Part shown: positions 8,095-16,872 of the stretch, in pieces
Layout of the letters: every line of letters starts with the position of its first letter
Position numbering within the stretch: position 1 is the first letter of the stretch
Assembly: GCF_003994415.1 (NCBI RefSeq)
Contig: NZ_CP034689.1
Span: forward strand, 1,736,001-1,800,000
Source of the DNA: Achromobacter spanius
GTDB lineage: Bacteria; Pseudomonadota; Gammaproteobacteria; Burkholderiales; Burkholderiaceae_B
Direction of reading: 5' to 3'
DNA length: 64,000 bases
Translations under genes and position numbers: made by a program
Notes under the pieces: model-generated
What the model saw: only the letters and a program-made list of their open reading frames with translations
Database searches by the model: none
What the model was told of the DNA's origin: nothing

Positions 8095-9224
8095 TGGCCC
8101 GCCCCTGGAACTTCTCGGCAGGCCCCTCGGCCTTGCCCGAGGTGGTATTGCAGCAAGCAGCAGCTGAGATGCTGGATTGGCATGGCAGTGGCATGTCGGT
8201 GATGGAAATGTCTCATCGCGGCAAGCACTTCGTGCAGATCTGCGACGAAGCTGAATCCGATCTGCGCGATCTTTTGGGCTTGCCCGCCGATTACGCAGTC
8301 ATGTTCATGCAAGGCGGCGGTTCCGGGGAAAACGCCATCGTTCCCATGAATCTCATGGGGCGTCGCGGCACACCGGCCGCCGACTTCGTCGTGACGGGCC
8401 ATTGGTCCAAGCGTTCCTACAAGGAAGCGGCCCGCTACGGCAGCACTCATGTCGCGGCAAGTAGCGAACAAGCCATCCAGCTGGATGGCCGCGAACAGGC
8501 GCCGCTGACCTGGGTGCCGCCGGTCGACTCCTGGAACGTGCGCAAGGAATCGGCCTACCTGCATCTGTGCAGCAACGAAACCATAGGCGGCGTCGAGTTC
8601 ATGGACTGGCCCGACACCGCCGCGCTGGGCGCGCCGGACGTTCCGCTGGTGGTCGATGCGTCGTCGCATTTCCTGTCGCGTCCGATGGACGTGACGCGCT
8701 GCGGCATGGTGTATGCCGGTGCGCAGAAAAACGCTGGCCCGGCAGGCGTAACCATGGTCATCGCTCGCCGCGACCTGATCGGCCACGCCTTGCCAATCTG
8801 CCCGTCGGCGTTCGATTACGCCAACGTGGCCGCCGAGCATTCGCGCTACAACACGCCGCCCACGTTCGCGATCTACGTCGCGGGCCTGGTGTTCAAGTGG
8901 GTCAAGGCCAATGGCGGCGTGGCGGGCATGGAAGCCGCCAACAAGGCCAAGGCCGACCTGCTGTATGGCTATCTGGACAGCAGCAATTTCTACCGCAATC
9001 CCATTCATGCACCCGTGCGTTCGCGCATGAACGTGCCGTTTGTGCTGCGCGACGAATCGCTGAACGATGCCTTCCTGCAAGGCGCCGACGCAGCGGGTCT
9101 GACCCAGTTGAAAGGGCACAAGAGCGTGGGCGGCATGCGCGCGTCCATTTACAACGCCGTGCCCCTTGCCGGGGTGGCGGCGCTGGTCGAGTACCTGAAG
9201 GAATTCGAGCGCCGCTATGGATGA
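8094..9224 (+). CDS. serC: Phosphoserine aminotransferase
   Basis: A 376-residue class V PLP aminotransferase that converts 3-phosphohydroxypyruvate plus glutamate to phosphoserine, and serves the analogous step in pyridoxine synthesis. The N-terminus WNFSAGPSALPEVVL is the SerC signature. FMQGGGSGENAIVPMNL binds phosphate and the cofactor, VDASSHFLSRP contains the PLP Asp, and the Schiff-base lysine is in YAGAQKNAGPAG. The length is normal. The ATG shares one base with the gyrA stop and the 3' end overlaps pheA by 8 bp, so it is translationally coupled within the supraoperon. Confidence 0.97.
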   Translation: MARPWNFSAGPSALPEVVLQQAAAEMLDWHGSGMSVMEMSHRGKHFVQICDEAESDLRDLLGLPADYAVMFMQGGGSGENAIVPMNLMGRRGTPAADFVVTGHWSKRSYKEAARYGSTHVAASSEQAIQLDGREQAPLTWVPPVDSWNVRKESAYLHLCSNETIGGVEFMDWPDTAALGAPDVPLVVDASSHFLSRPMDVTRCGMVYAGAQKNAGPAGVTMVIARRDLIGHALPICPSAFDYANVAAEHSRYNTPPTFAIYVAGLVFKWVKANGGVAGMEAANKAKADLLYGYLDSSNFYRNPIHAPVRSRMNVPFVLRDESLNDAFLQGADAAGLTQLKGHKSVGGMRASIYNAVPLAGVAALVEYLKEFERRYG

Positions 9225-10302
9225 CGATCTGCAGCGCAAGCTGCGCCCCTTGCGCGAACGCATTGATGCGTTGGATGCGCAAATTCTTGATCTCTTGTCG
9301 CAGCGCGCCAGTGCCGCGCTGGAAGTGGGCGAGGCCAAGCACGCGGCACAAGCCGACGGGCCGGTCTTGCGCCCCGAGCGCGAGGCCGAGGTCATCCGCC
9401 GTTTGCAGCAGATCAACCCCGGCCCTTTCCCGAATGCGGGCGTGGCGTCGGTGTGGACCGAGATCATCTCGGCCTGCCGTGGTCTGGAGCGCGGCATGAC
9501 CGTTGCCTATCTTGGCCCGCAAGGCTCGTTTTCCGAGCAGGCCGCGCTGGAGCATTTCGGCCACGCCGTGCAGAAACTGCCGTGCGTCTCGTTCGATGAG
9601 GTGTTTCGCGCGGTTGAGGCCGGCCAGGCTGATGTGGGCATGGTGCCGGTGGAAAATTCCACCGAAGGCGCAGTCAACCGCAGCCTGGACCTGCTGCTGA
9701 ACACCCCGCTGACCATTCTGGGTGAGCGTTCGCTGGTGATCCGCCATTGCCTGATGTCGCAATCGGGCAGCATGGAAGGCGTCAAGACCATCTCGGCGCA
9801 TCCGCAGGCGCTGGCCCAGTGCCAGGGCTGGCTGACGCGCAACTATCCTGATGTGGACCGCGTCGCGGCGTCCAGCAATTCCGAAGCGGCGCGCGCCGCG
9901 GCGGGGGACCCGACCATCGCTGCAATCGCCGGCGAAGTGGCCGCGCCCGCCTGGAATCTTGAGGTGATTGCGTCCGGCATCCAGGACGATCCGCACAACC
10001 GCACTCGCTTCCTGGCCATCGGCAACATCCAGCCGTTGGTCAGTGGCAAGGACAAGACCAGCCTGATCCTGGCCGTGCCCAACCGCGCGGGCGCCGTGTA
10101 CGAAATGCTGGCGCCGCTGGCGGCCAACGGCGTGTCGATGACGCGCTTCGAGTCGCGCCCCGCGCGCACCGGCCAATGGGAATATTATTTCTACGTAGAC
10201 GTGCTGGGTCACCGCAATGATCCGAACGTTGAGCGCGCCCTTGCCACGTTGCAGGCGCAGGTTGCCTACCTGAAGGTGCTGGGTTCCTACCCGGCGCCGT
10301 GA
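9217..10302 (+). CDS. pheA: Bifunctional chorismate mutase/prephenate dehydratase (P-protein)
   Basis: A 361-residue P-protein for phenylalanine synthesis. The N-terminal AroQ chorismate mutase domain (about residues 5-90) has LRPLRERIDALDAQILDLL and the Arg/Lys/Glu active-site pattern. The central prephenate dehydratase domain begins TVAYLGPQGSFSEQAALEHF and has the conserved ENSTEGAVNRSLDLL. The C-terminal ACT domain (about residues 280-355) carries the Phe-binding ESRP motif, so feedback inhibition by phenylalanine is expected. The start ATGGATGAC overlaps the end of serC. It is followed 9 bp later by hisC. Confidence 0.97.
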   Translation: MDDDLQRKLRPLRERIDALDAQILDLLSQRASAALEVGEAKHAAQADGPVLRPEREAEVIRRLQQINPGPFPNAGVASVWTEIISACRGLERGMTVAYLGPQGSFSEQAALEHFGHAVQKLPCVSFDEVFRAVEAGQADVGMVPVENSTEGAVNRSLDLLLNTPLTILGERSLVIRHCLMSQSGSMEGVKTISAHPQALAQCQGWLTRNYPDVDRVAASSNSEAARAAAGDPTIAAIAGEVAAPAWNLEVIASGIQDDPHNRTRFLAIGNIQPLVSGKDKTSLILAVPNRAGAVYEMLAPLAANGVSMTRFESRPARTGQWEYYFYVDVLGHRNDPNVERALATLQAQVAYLKVLGSYPAP

Positions 10303-10311
10303 GTCCACAAC

Positions 10312-11433
10312 ATGACCACCGCATCCAAGCCCCTCGTTGCCCCCGCGCACGTCAGCGCCATCGCGCCGTATCAGGCGGGCAAGCCCATTGAAGAACTGGC
10401 CCGTGAATTCGGGCTGGACCCGGCCAGCATCGTGAAGTTGGCCTCCAACGAAAACCCGCTGGGCATGCCCAAGTCGGCGCGCGCGGCCATGCTGGCCGCG
10501 GCCGAGTCCCTGGCCCGTTATCCGGACCCCAATGGATTTGATCTGAAGGCGGCGCTGGCCGAGCGTTACGGCGTGCCGATGAACTGGATCACCTTGGGCA
10601 ATGGCTCGAACGACATCCTGGAGATCGCGGCGCTGGCCTTGCTGGAGCCGGGTTCGTCAGCGGTGTACGCGCAGCATTCGTTCGCGGTCTACCGCTTGGC
10701 CACGCAAGCGCGCGGCGCGCGCCACATCGTGGTGCCGGCCAAGGACTATGGTCATGATCTGGATGCCATGTTCGACGCCATCGCCGACGACACGCGTCTG
10801 CTTTTCATTGCCAACCCTAACAATCCCACGGGCACCTTTGTGTCGGGCGATAAGGTCACGTCGTTCCTGGAGCGTGTGCATGCCGCCCACGGCGACCGCG
10901 TCACCGTCGTGCTGGACGAGGCCTACAACGAATACCTGGATCCGGAATACCGTTTCGACAGCACCGCGCTGGCGCGCCGTTTTCCGAACCTGATCATCTC
11001 GCGCACCTTCTCCAAGGCCTATGGGCTGGCGGGGCTGCGCGTGGGCTTCTCGGTGTCGCAGCCGCCGCTGACTGACTTGCTGAATCGTGTGCGTCAGCCG
11101 TTCAACGTCAACACGCTGGCGCAGGCTGCCGCGATTGCCGCACTGGGCGACACCGCATACCTGGAAGAAGCCTATGCGTCGAACAAGTCGGGCAAGGCGC
11201 AACTGTGCGCCGCATTTGACCGCCTTGCGCTGCGCTACGTGCCCAGCTACGGTAATTTTGTGCTGGTGCATGTGGGCGATGCGCCCCGCATCAATCTGGA
11301 ATTGCTCAAGCGCGGCGTGATCGTGCGCCCCGTGGCGGGTGACGGTCTGCCGGAATGGTTGCGCGTGTCGATCGGCCTGCCCGAAGAGAACGCCCGCTTT
11401 ATTGATGCCCTGACCGACATTCTGGCCACATGA
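10312..11433 (+). CDS. hisC: Histidinol-phosphate/aromatic aminotransferase
   Basis: A 373-residue class I/II PLP aminotransferase of the HisC family. Visible motifs are SNENPLG near the N-terminus, the PNNPTGT active-site loop, VVLDEAYNEYLDP with the PLP Asp and Tyr, and the Schiff-base lysine in SRTFSKAYGLAGLR. It sits between pheA and tyrA and outside any his operon. It therefore corresponds to the HisC copy of the proteobacterial aromatic supraoperon, whose main job is thought to be transamination of prephenate, phenylpyruvate or 4-hydroxyphenylpyruvate. Another hisC in a his operon is likely elsewhere. Its TGA overlaps the tyrA ATG. Confidence 0.93.
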   Translation: MTTASKPLVAPAHVSAIAPYQAGKPIEELAREFGLDPASIVKLASNENPLGMPKSARAAMLAAAESLARYPDPNGFDLKAALAERYGVPMNWITLGNGSNDILEIAALALLEPGSSAVYAQHSFAVYRLATQARGARHIVVPAKDYGHDLDAMFDAIADDTRLLFIANPNNPTGTFVSGDKVTSFLERVHAAHGDRVTVVLDEAYNEYLDPEYRFDSTALARRFPNLIISRTFSKAYGLAGLRVGFSVSQPPLTDLLNRVRQPFNVNTLAQAAAIAALGDTAYLEEAYASNKSGKAQLCAAFDRLALRYVPSYGNFVLVHVGDAPRINLELLKRGVIVRPVAGDGLPEWLRVSIGLPEENARFIDALTDILAT

Positions 11434-12332
11434 ACGACGCGTTACCTTCTACCGATCAGGGGGCCGCTGGCCCCCTGATTCCTGTATTGGCCGTGGTGGG
11501 CGTTGGCCTGATCGGCGGGTCGTTCGCCGCGGCGTTGCGTCGGGCAGGGCAGGTGGGCCGTGTGCTGGGGGTTGGGCGCAACGCGGCGTCGCTGGCTAGG
11601 GCGGTCGAACTGGGCCTTATTGATGAGGCTGTCAGCGCCGAAGACGCTGCGGCGCGCGCTGATCTGGTCCTGTTGTCCACGCCGGTTGGCGGCCTGAAAA
11701 ACGTGTTGTCGAGAATGCTGCCCCACCTGGGCGCGGCCACCGTGGTGACCGACGCGGGCAGCACCAAGGCCGAAGTCGTCGACGCCGCGCGTGAGGCGCT
11801 GGGCGAGCGGGTCGGATGCTTCGTGCCCGGTCATCCGATCGCAGGCGCCGAGCGCACGGGTCCCGAGGCCGCTGATGCCAAGCTCTACGCCGGCCGCACG
11901 GTCATCCTGACGCCGCTTGCCGAGAACAGCGCCGCGGCCATCAACCAGGTGCGCCGAGCATGGCAGGCCTGCGGCGCGAGCGTGATCGATATGGATGCTG
12001 GCGCGCACGACCGTGTGCTGGCGTCTGTCAGCCATCTGCCCCACCTGCTGTCGTCGGTCTATATGGAGCAGGTGGCCACGGCCGCTGACGCCCGCACCCG
12101 GCTTGACCTCGCGGGCAGTGGTTTTCGTGATTTCACGCGCATCGCGGCGGGCTCGCCGGAGATGTGGCGCGATATTTTCCTATCCAATCGCGATGCGATG
12201 CTGGCCGAGCTTGCCGACGTGCGCGCCGTGCTGGATCGTGCCGAACGCGCCATTGCCGACGGCGATGACGTGACGTTGCTGGCATTGCTGGATACGGCGG
12301 CGCAAGCGCGCCGTAACTGGCGCAAGGAGTAG
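11430..12332 (+). CDS. tyrA: Prephenate/arogenate dehydrogenase
   Basis: A 300-residue TyrA-family oxidoreductase that makes 4-hydroxyphenylpyruvate or tyrosine from prephenate or arogenate with NAD(P)+. The Rossmann motif is VVGVGLIGGSFAAALRRAG near residue 22. The catalytic region includes DAGSTKAEVV and FVPGHPIAGAERTG with the conserved His, and a later SHLPHLLSSV segment completes the active site. No chorismate mutase or ACT domain is fused, unlike E. coli TyrA. The ATG overlaps the hisC stop (ATGA). It is followed 5 bp later by aroA. Confidence 0.95.
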   Translation: MNDALPSTDQGAAGPLIPVLAVVGVGLIGGSFAAALRRAGQVGRVLGVGRNAASLARAVELGLIDEAVSAEDAAARADLVLLSTPVGGLKNVLSRMLPHLGAATVVTDAGSTKAEVVDAAREALGERVGCFVPGHPIAGAERTGPEAADAKLYAGRTVILTPLAENSAAAINQVRRAWQACGASVIDMDAGAHDRVLASVSHLPHLLSSVYMEQVATAADARTRLDLAGSGFRDFTRIAAGSPEMWRDIFLSNRDAMLAELADVRAVLDRAERAIADGDDVTLLALLDTAAQARRNWRKE

Positions 12333-12337
12333 CTGAA

Positions 12338-13660
12338 ATGGGCGCTTTGCCTTATCTGGACCTGCCGTGTGTGCGCCAAGCGCAGGGTGTGATGGCCTTG
12401 CCGGGTTCCAAGAGCATTTCCAATCGCGTGTTGCTGCTGTCGGCAATTGCCGAGGGCGCCACCACGATTACCGGGCTGCTGGATTCCGACGATACGCGCG
12501 TCATGCTTGGCGCCTTGCGTCAGTTGGGCGTGCAGGTATCCGAACTGGATGCCGGCAGTGTCACCGTGCAGGGCGTGCAGCGGTTCCCGGTCGAAAGTGC
12601 CGATCTTTTCATGGGTAACGCTGGCACGGCGATACGTCCCCTGACTGCCGCGCTGGCGCTCATGGGCGGGGATTACCGCCTGTCGGGCGTGCCGCGCATG
12701 CATGAACGACCCATCGGCGATCTGGCGGACGCTTTGAATGCACTGGGTGCCCGTATTGATTACCTGGGGCAGCCGGGCTATCCGCCGTTGCATATTGGCC
12801 GCGGCCAGATCTCGGACGACGCGGTGGCGCGCGTACAGGGTTCGGTGTCCAGCCAGTTCTTGACCGCCTTGCTGCTGGCGGCGCCATTGCAGGCCGGCCT
12901 TAGCGGTAAACCGGTGACGATTGAGGTGGTAGGCGAACTGATCTCCAAACCTTACATTGAGATCACGCTAAATCTGATGGCACGCTTTGGTGTGCAGGTG
13001 CGGCGCGATGGCTGGAGCCGTTTTGTGATCGACGGCGGCGCAGGCTATCGCAGCCCAGGGCAGATTGCGGTGGAAGGCGATGCCTCGACGGCGTCCTACT
13101 TTTTGGCGCTTGGTGCGATCGGCGGCGGCCCGTTGCGAGTAACGGGTGTGGGCGCTGACAGCATTCAGGGCGACGTCGCGTTTGCCGATACGTTGGCGCA
13201 AATGGGGGCCAACGTGGCCTACGGTCCTGACTGGATCGAGGTTACCGGAGTTCGCGTGGCCGACGGCGCTCGCCTGAAGGCCTTCGACACGGATTTCAAT
13301 CTGATCCCGGACGCCGCCATGACCGCCGCGGCGCTGGCGCTCTATGCCGACGGCCCCTGCCTGTTGCGCAACATCGGCAGCTGGCGCGTGAAGGAAACCG
13401 ATCGCATTCACGCCATGCAGACCGAGCTTGAAAAGCTGGGCGCGCAGGTGGAATCGGGGCCGGATTGGCTGCGAGTCATTCCGCCCTCGCAGGACGCCTG
13501 GCGCGATGCGCACATCGGCACCTGGGATGACCACCGCATGGCGATGTGTTTCTCATTGGCCGCGTTCGGGCCGGCGGCGGTTCGGATTATGGATCCCGGT
13601 TGCGTCAGCAAGACGTTCCCGGGTTATTTTGATGTTTACAGCAGCCTGGTCTCGGCTTAG
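12338..13660 (+). CDS. aroA: 3-phosphoshikimate 1-carboxyvinyltransferase (EPSP synthase)
   Basis: A 440-residue EPSP synthase, the sixth step of the shikimate pathway (shikimate-3-P plus PEP). Motifs include LPGSKSISNRVLLLSAIAEG, FMGNAGTAIRPLTAALAL (the glyphosate-sensitive class I form), GVPRMHERPIGDLADAL and SWRVKETDRI, with DDHRMAM near the end. Length and order of motifs are normal. ATG 12338 follows tyrA by 5 bp with AAGGAG overlapping the tyrA stop. It feeds chorismate to the neighbouring pheA and tyrA products. Confidence 0.98.
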   Translation: MGALPYLDLPCVRQAQGVMALPGSKSISNRVLLLSAIAEGATTITGLLDSDDTRVMLGALRQLGVQVSELDAGSVTVQGVQRFPVESADLFMGNAGTAIRPLTAALALMGGDYRLSGVPRMHERPIGDLADALNALGARIDYLGQPGYPPLHIGRGQISDDAVARVQGSVSSQFLTALLLAAPLQAGLSGKPVTIEVVGELISKPYIEITLNLMARFGVQVRRDGWSRFVIDGGAGYRSPGQIAVEGDASTASYFLALGAIGGGPLRVTGVGADSIQGDVAFADTLAQMGANVAYGPDWIEVTGVRVADGARLKAFDTDFNLIPDAAMTAAALALYADGPCLLRNIGSWRVKETDRIHAMQTELEKLGAQVESGPDWLRVIPPSQDAWRDAHIGTWDDHRMAMCFSLAAFGPAAVRIMDPGCVSKTFPGYFDVYSSLVSA

Positions 13661-13672
13661 CGCACTGCCCAC

Positions 13673-14377
13673 ATGAATTCGACTTCCCCGACCGACTCTT
13701 CAGTCTCCGTCATCACGATTGACGGCCCCACCGCATCCGGAAAGGGCACGGTAGCGCATCGCGTCGCCAAGGCGCTGGGCTGGGCTGTCCTGGACAGCGG
13801 CGCGTTGTACCGCCTGACCGCCTTGGCCGCTCTCAAGCAAGGCGTGTCCGCCGACGACGAACCCGGCGTAGCGCGTGTGGCCGAAACTCTGGATGTGCGC
13901 TTCGACGGCCCGCATGTGTATCTGGCGGGTGTGGATGTGGGCCACGACATCCGTCGTGAGGAAGTCGGCAATTTTGCTTCCCGCGTGGCGGCATTTCCCG
14001 GTGTGCGACTAGCCTTGCTTGAGCGCCAGCGTGCCTTTCGGCTGCCGCCTGGGCTGGTCGCGGACGGTCGCGACATGGGCACCGTGGTGTTCCCCGATGC
14101 GTCCCTTAAGGTGTTCCTGGTTGCCGACGTGGTGGCCCGGGCGGAGAGGCGGCGTAAGCAGTTGATCGAAAAGGGAATTTCTGCTAATCTAGACGACCTT
14201 CTGCGAGACATGCGCGAGCGAGACGCCCGCGATACCGAACGCGCCACGGCGCCGCTGGCTCCCGCAGCAGACGCACACGTGCTGGATTCGTCTGATTTGA
14301 CGATTGCAGAAACGGTGCAGGCAATACTGGATTTTTGGCAGCAGGCTGGCAATAAAGCAAGTAACTCAGGCAAATAG
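13673..14377 (+). CDS. cmk: Cytidylate kinase
   Basis: A 234-residue CMP/dCMP kinase. The P-loop is TIDGPTASGKGTVAHRVA. The NMP-binding insert of the long bacterial form follows, and RDMGTVVFPDA and the lid region with RRKQLIEKG are conserved. It recycles CMP from RNA turnover and lipid synthesis. It is the last gene of the tightly spaced block that starts at gyrA. Its last codons run into a 13-bp tandem repeat (14358-14422), so the C-terminal residues (ASNSGK) derive from the repeat. Confidence 0.96.
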   Translation: MNSTSPTDSSVSVITIDGPTASGKGTVAHRVAKALGWAVLDSGALYRLTALAALKQGVSADDEPGVARVAETLDVRFDGPHVYLAGVDVGHDIRREEVGNFASRVAAFPGVRLALLERQRAFRLPPGLVADGRDMGTVVFPDASLKVFLVADVVARAERRRKQLIEKGISANLDDLLRDMRERDARDTERATAPLAPAADAHVLDSSDLTIAETVQAILDFWQQAGNKASNSGK

Positions 14378-14422
14378 CTTAGGCAAGCAGCTTAGGCAAG
14401 CAGCTTAGGCAAATAGCCCGGG
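14358..14422 (+). repeat. 13-bp tandem repeat across the cmk stop codon
   Basis: Five consecutive 13-bp units, 14358-14370, 14371-14383, 14384-14396, 14397-14409 and 14410-14422. The third and fourth are identical (CAAGCAGCTTAGG). The second differs by two bases, and the first and last are degenerate. The cmk stop TAG lies in the second unit. Confidence 0.9.
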
Positions 14423-14657
14423 CGACGGCTGATTTACCAGAATTTGCGCTGCAAAATCGCCCGGACAGTGCAACGTGTAACGAACGTGCAAGGTCCGGGC
14501 CAAGTTTTACTTGATTAGGCCCTGTCCTAGCCAGGCGCAACCCCCACGGGCCACCCCGCAGGGCAAACCGGCAGGCAGGTATTTTGACTCCACTGTGGCG
14601 GGCAATCCGCTGCGGTGTGTTCTTAACGGCCATTTCGGCCCAATGGATTTCAACCCC

Positions 14658-16370
14658 ATGTCTTCCGTTTCCACTACCGCCACCGGCGGCGAAAGCTTCG
14701 CCGACCTTTTCGCACAAAGCCTCAAGAGCCAGGACATGAAGTCCGGCGAGGTCATCAGCGCCGAAGTCGTGCGCGTCGACCATAATTTCGTCGTCGTCAA
14801 CGCCGGCCTGAAGTCCGAAGCGCTGATCCCCCTGGAAGAGTTCCTGAATGACCAGGGCGAGCTCGAAGTGCAACCCGGCGATTTCGTCTCGGTGGCCATC
14901 GATTCCCTGGAAAACGGCTACGGCGACACCATCCTGTCGCGTGACCGCGCCAAGCGCCTGTCGGCCTGGCTGCAGCTGGAAAAGGCCCTGGAAAACGGCG
15001 AACTGGTTACCGGCACCATCACCGGCAAGGTGAAGGGCGGCCTGACCGTCATGACCAACGGCATCCGCGCGTTCCTGCCGGGTTCGCTGGTGGATCTGCG
15101 TCCGGTCAAGGACACCACCCCGTACGAAGGCAAGACCCTCGAATTCAAGGTCATCAAGCTCGACCGCAAGCGCAACAACGTTGTGCTGTCGCGTCGCCAG
15201 GTGCTGGAAGCCAGCATGGGCGAAGAGCGTCAAAAGCTGCTCGAAACCCTGCACGAAGGTGCCGTGGTCAAGGGCGTGGTCAAGAACATCACCGACTACG
15301 GCGCGTTCGTTGATCTGGGCGGCATCGATGGCCTGCTCCACATCACCGACATGGCATGGCGTCGTGTGCGTCACCCGTCCGAAGTCCTGCAAGTGGGTCA
15401 AGAAGTCGAAGCCAAGGTCCTCAAGTTCGACCAGGAAAAGAGCCGCGTCTCGCTGGGCGTCAAGCAACTGGGCGAAGATCCGTGGGTGGGCCTGGCTCGC
15501 CGCTACCCGCAAGGCACCCGCCTGTTCGGTAAGGTCACGAACCTGACCGACTACGGCGCGTTCGTTGAAGTCGAAGCCGGCATCGAAGGCCTGGTTCACG
15601 TCTCCGAAATGGACTGGACCAACAAGAACGTCGACCCGCGCAAGGTTGTTACCCTGGGCGAAGAAGTCGAAGTCATGGTCCTGGAAATCGACGAAGACCG
15701 TCGTCGTATCTCGCTGGGCATGAAGCAGTGCCGTCAAAACCCGTGGGAAGAGTTCGCCACGAACTTCAAGCGCGGCGACAAGGTCCGCGGCGCCATCAAG
15801 TCGATCACCGACTTCGGCGTGTTCGTCGGCCTGCCTGGCGGCATCGACGGCCTGGTTCACCTGTCCGACCTGTCGTGGACGGAAACGGGCGAAGAAGCCG
15901 TGCGCAACTTCAAGAAGGGCGACGAGATCGAAGCCGTGGTTCTGGGCATCGATACCGACAAGGAACGCATCTCGCTGGGCATCAAGCAGCTGGAAGGCGA
16001 CCCCTTCAACAACTTCGTCGCCACGTTTGACAAGGGCGCGGTTGTTCCGGGCACCATCAAGTCCGTCGAAGCCAAGGGCGCCGTGGTTACGCTGTCCGTG
16101 GACGTTGAAGGTTACCTGCGCGCTTCCGAGATCTCCTCGGGCCGCGTTGAAGATGCCACCACCGTGCTGAACGCCGGCGAAAACATCGAAGCCATGATCG
16201 TCAACATCGACCGCAAGACGCGTTCGATCCAACTGTCGATCAAGGCCCGCGACAACGCCGAAACCGCCGATACGATCCAGCGCATGTCCGACGCCAGCGC
16301 TTCGTCCGGCACCACCAACCTCGGCGCGCTGCTGAAGGCCAAGCTGGACCAACAGCGCAACGACGGTTAA
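14658..16370 (+). CDS. rpsA: 30S ribosomal protein S1
   Basis: A 570-residue S1 protein made of six OB-fold S1 repeats. The first two (about residues 25-180) bind the 30S subunit through S2. The later four carry the typical ITDYGAFVDLGG, LTDYGAFVEVEAG and ITDFGVFVGLPGG cores and the conserved HISE/HLSD-type loops that bind mRNA. ATG 14658 was chosen because the family starts MSSVSTTATGGESFADLF. An upstream in-frame ATG at 14643 and an extension to 14511 are possible but unlike the family. As in E. coli, no strong Shine-Dalgarno is seen, consistent with translational autoregulation through the leader. It lies between cmk and ihfB as in most proteobacteria. Confidence 0.97.
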   Translation: MSSVSTTATGGESFADLFAQSLKSQDMKSGEVISAEVVRVDHNFVVVNAGLKSEALIPLEEFLNDQGELEVQPGDFVSVAIDSLENGYGDTILSRDRAKRLSAWLQLEKALENGELVTGTITGKVKGGLTVMTNGIRAFLPGSLVDLRPVKDTTPYEGKTLEFKVIKLDRKRNNVVLSRRQVLEASMGEERQKLLETLHEGAVVKGVVKNITDYGAFVDLGGIDGLLHITDMAWRRVRHPSEVLQVGQEVEAKVLKFDQEKSRVSLGVKQLGEDPWVGLARRYPQGTRLFGKVTNLTDYGAFVEVEAGIEGLVHVSEMDWTNKNVDPRKVVTLGEEVEVMVLEIDEDRRRISLGMKQCRQNPWEEFATNFKRGDKVRGAIKSITDFGVFVGLPGGIDGLVHLSDLSWTETGEEAVRNFKKGDEIEAVVLGIDTDKERISLGIKQLEGDPFNNFVATFDKGAVVPGTIKSVEAKGAVVTLSVDVEGYLRASEISSGRVEDATTVLNAGENIEAMIVNIDRKTRSIQLSIKARDNAETADTIQRMSDASASSGTTNLGALLKAKLDQQRNDG

Positions 16371-16373
16371 TTC

Positions 16374-16733
16374 GTGACCAAGTCGGAGCTGATCGCCGCC
16401 TTGGCGGCCCGCTATCCTCAGCTGGCCGCCCGCGACACCGATTACGCCGTCAAGACCGTGTTGGATGCAATGACCCAGGCCCTGGCCTCGGGTCAGCGCA
16501 TCGAGATCCGCGGCTTTGGCAGCTTTTCGTTGTCGCAGCGGTCTCCCCGCATCGGTCGCAATCCGAAATCTGGCGAACAAGTGCTGGTGCCTGGCAAACA
16601 GGTGCCGCACTTCAAGGCAGGCAAGGAATTGCGCGAGCGGGTTGACCTGGTCGGCGGCAACGATGAGGACGCCCAGTCTTCTGAGTCGGGTGAGCCGATG
16701 ACGTCAATGGCAAGTTTGCACGCCATGCACTGA
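16374..16733 (+). CDS. ihfB: Integration host factor subunit beta
   Basis: A 119-residue DNA-bending HU/IHF-fold protein that pairs with IHF-alpha. The start codon is GTG (16374), 3 bp after the rpsA stop, and gives the family N-terminus TKSELIAALAARYPQ. The beta-arm signature GFGSFSLSQRSPRIGRNPKSGE, with the intercalating proline, and the following VPHFKAGKELRERV are intact. Past residue about 94 there is an extra tail of roughly 25 acidic and Ser/Met-rich residues (GGNDEDAQSSESGEP and on) that E. coli IhfB lacks. A terminator follows at 16781. Confidence 0.96.
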   Translation: MTKSELIAALAARYPQLAARDTDYAVKTVLDAMTQALASGQRIEIRGFGSFSLSQRSPRIGRNPKSGEQVLVPGKQVPHFKAGKELRERVDLVGGNDEDAQSSESGEPMTSMASLHAMH

Positions 16734-16780
16734 CGAGTCGGCTAGTAAGGCTGCCTACGGGCAGATCGGACCGAGAACAG

Positions 16781-16813
16781 GCCCCTTGAGAAATCAAGGG
16801 GCTTTGTTTTTTT
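16781..16813 (+). terminator. Rho-independent terminator after ihfB
   Basis: Stem GCCCCTTGA/TCAAGGGGC with a GAAA loop at 16781-16802, followed by TTTGTTTTTTT. It ends the rpsA-ihfB transcript. Confidence 0.95.
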
Positions 16814-16872
16814 CCTTGGACGGTTAAGACGTCGCTTACAATTGACCGTCTTGAATCTCTGGAGCATGCGTC

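Noticed and set aside
14358..14422. Short CRISPR-like array at the end of cmk
   Set aside because: Units are 13 bp with no spacers and part of the array is coding. It is a simple tandem repeat, and no cas genes are present.
14511..14657. Possible 49-residue N-terminal extension of ribosomal protein S1
   Set aside because: The extension is Pro/Arg-rich and unlike any S1. The family N-terminus begins at 14658, so the segment is treated as leader.
14379..16610. A 743-codon open frame on the minus strand opposite rpsA and ihfB
   Set aside because: Its internal repeats only reflect the six S1 repeats read backwards. There is no recognisable protein and no ribosome site.
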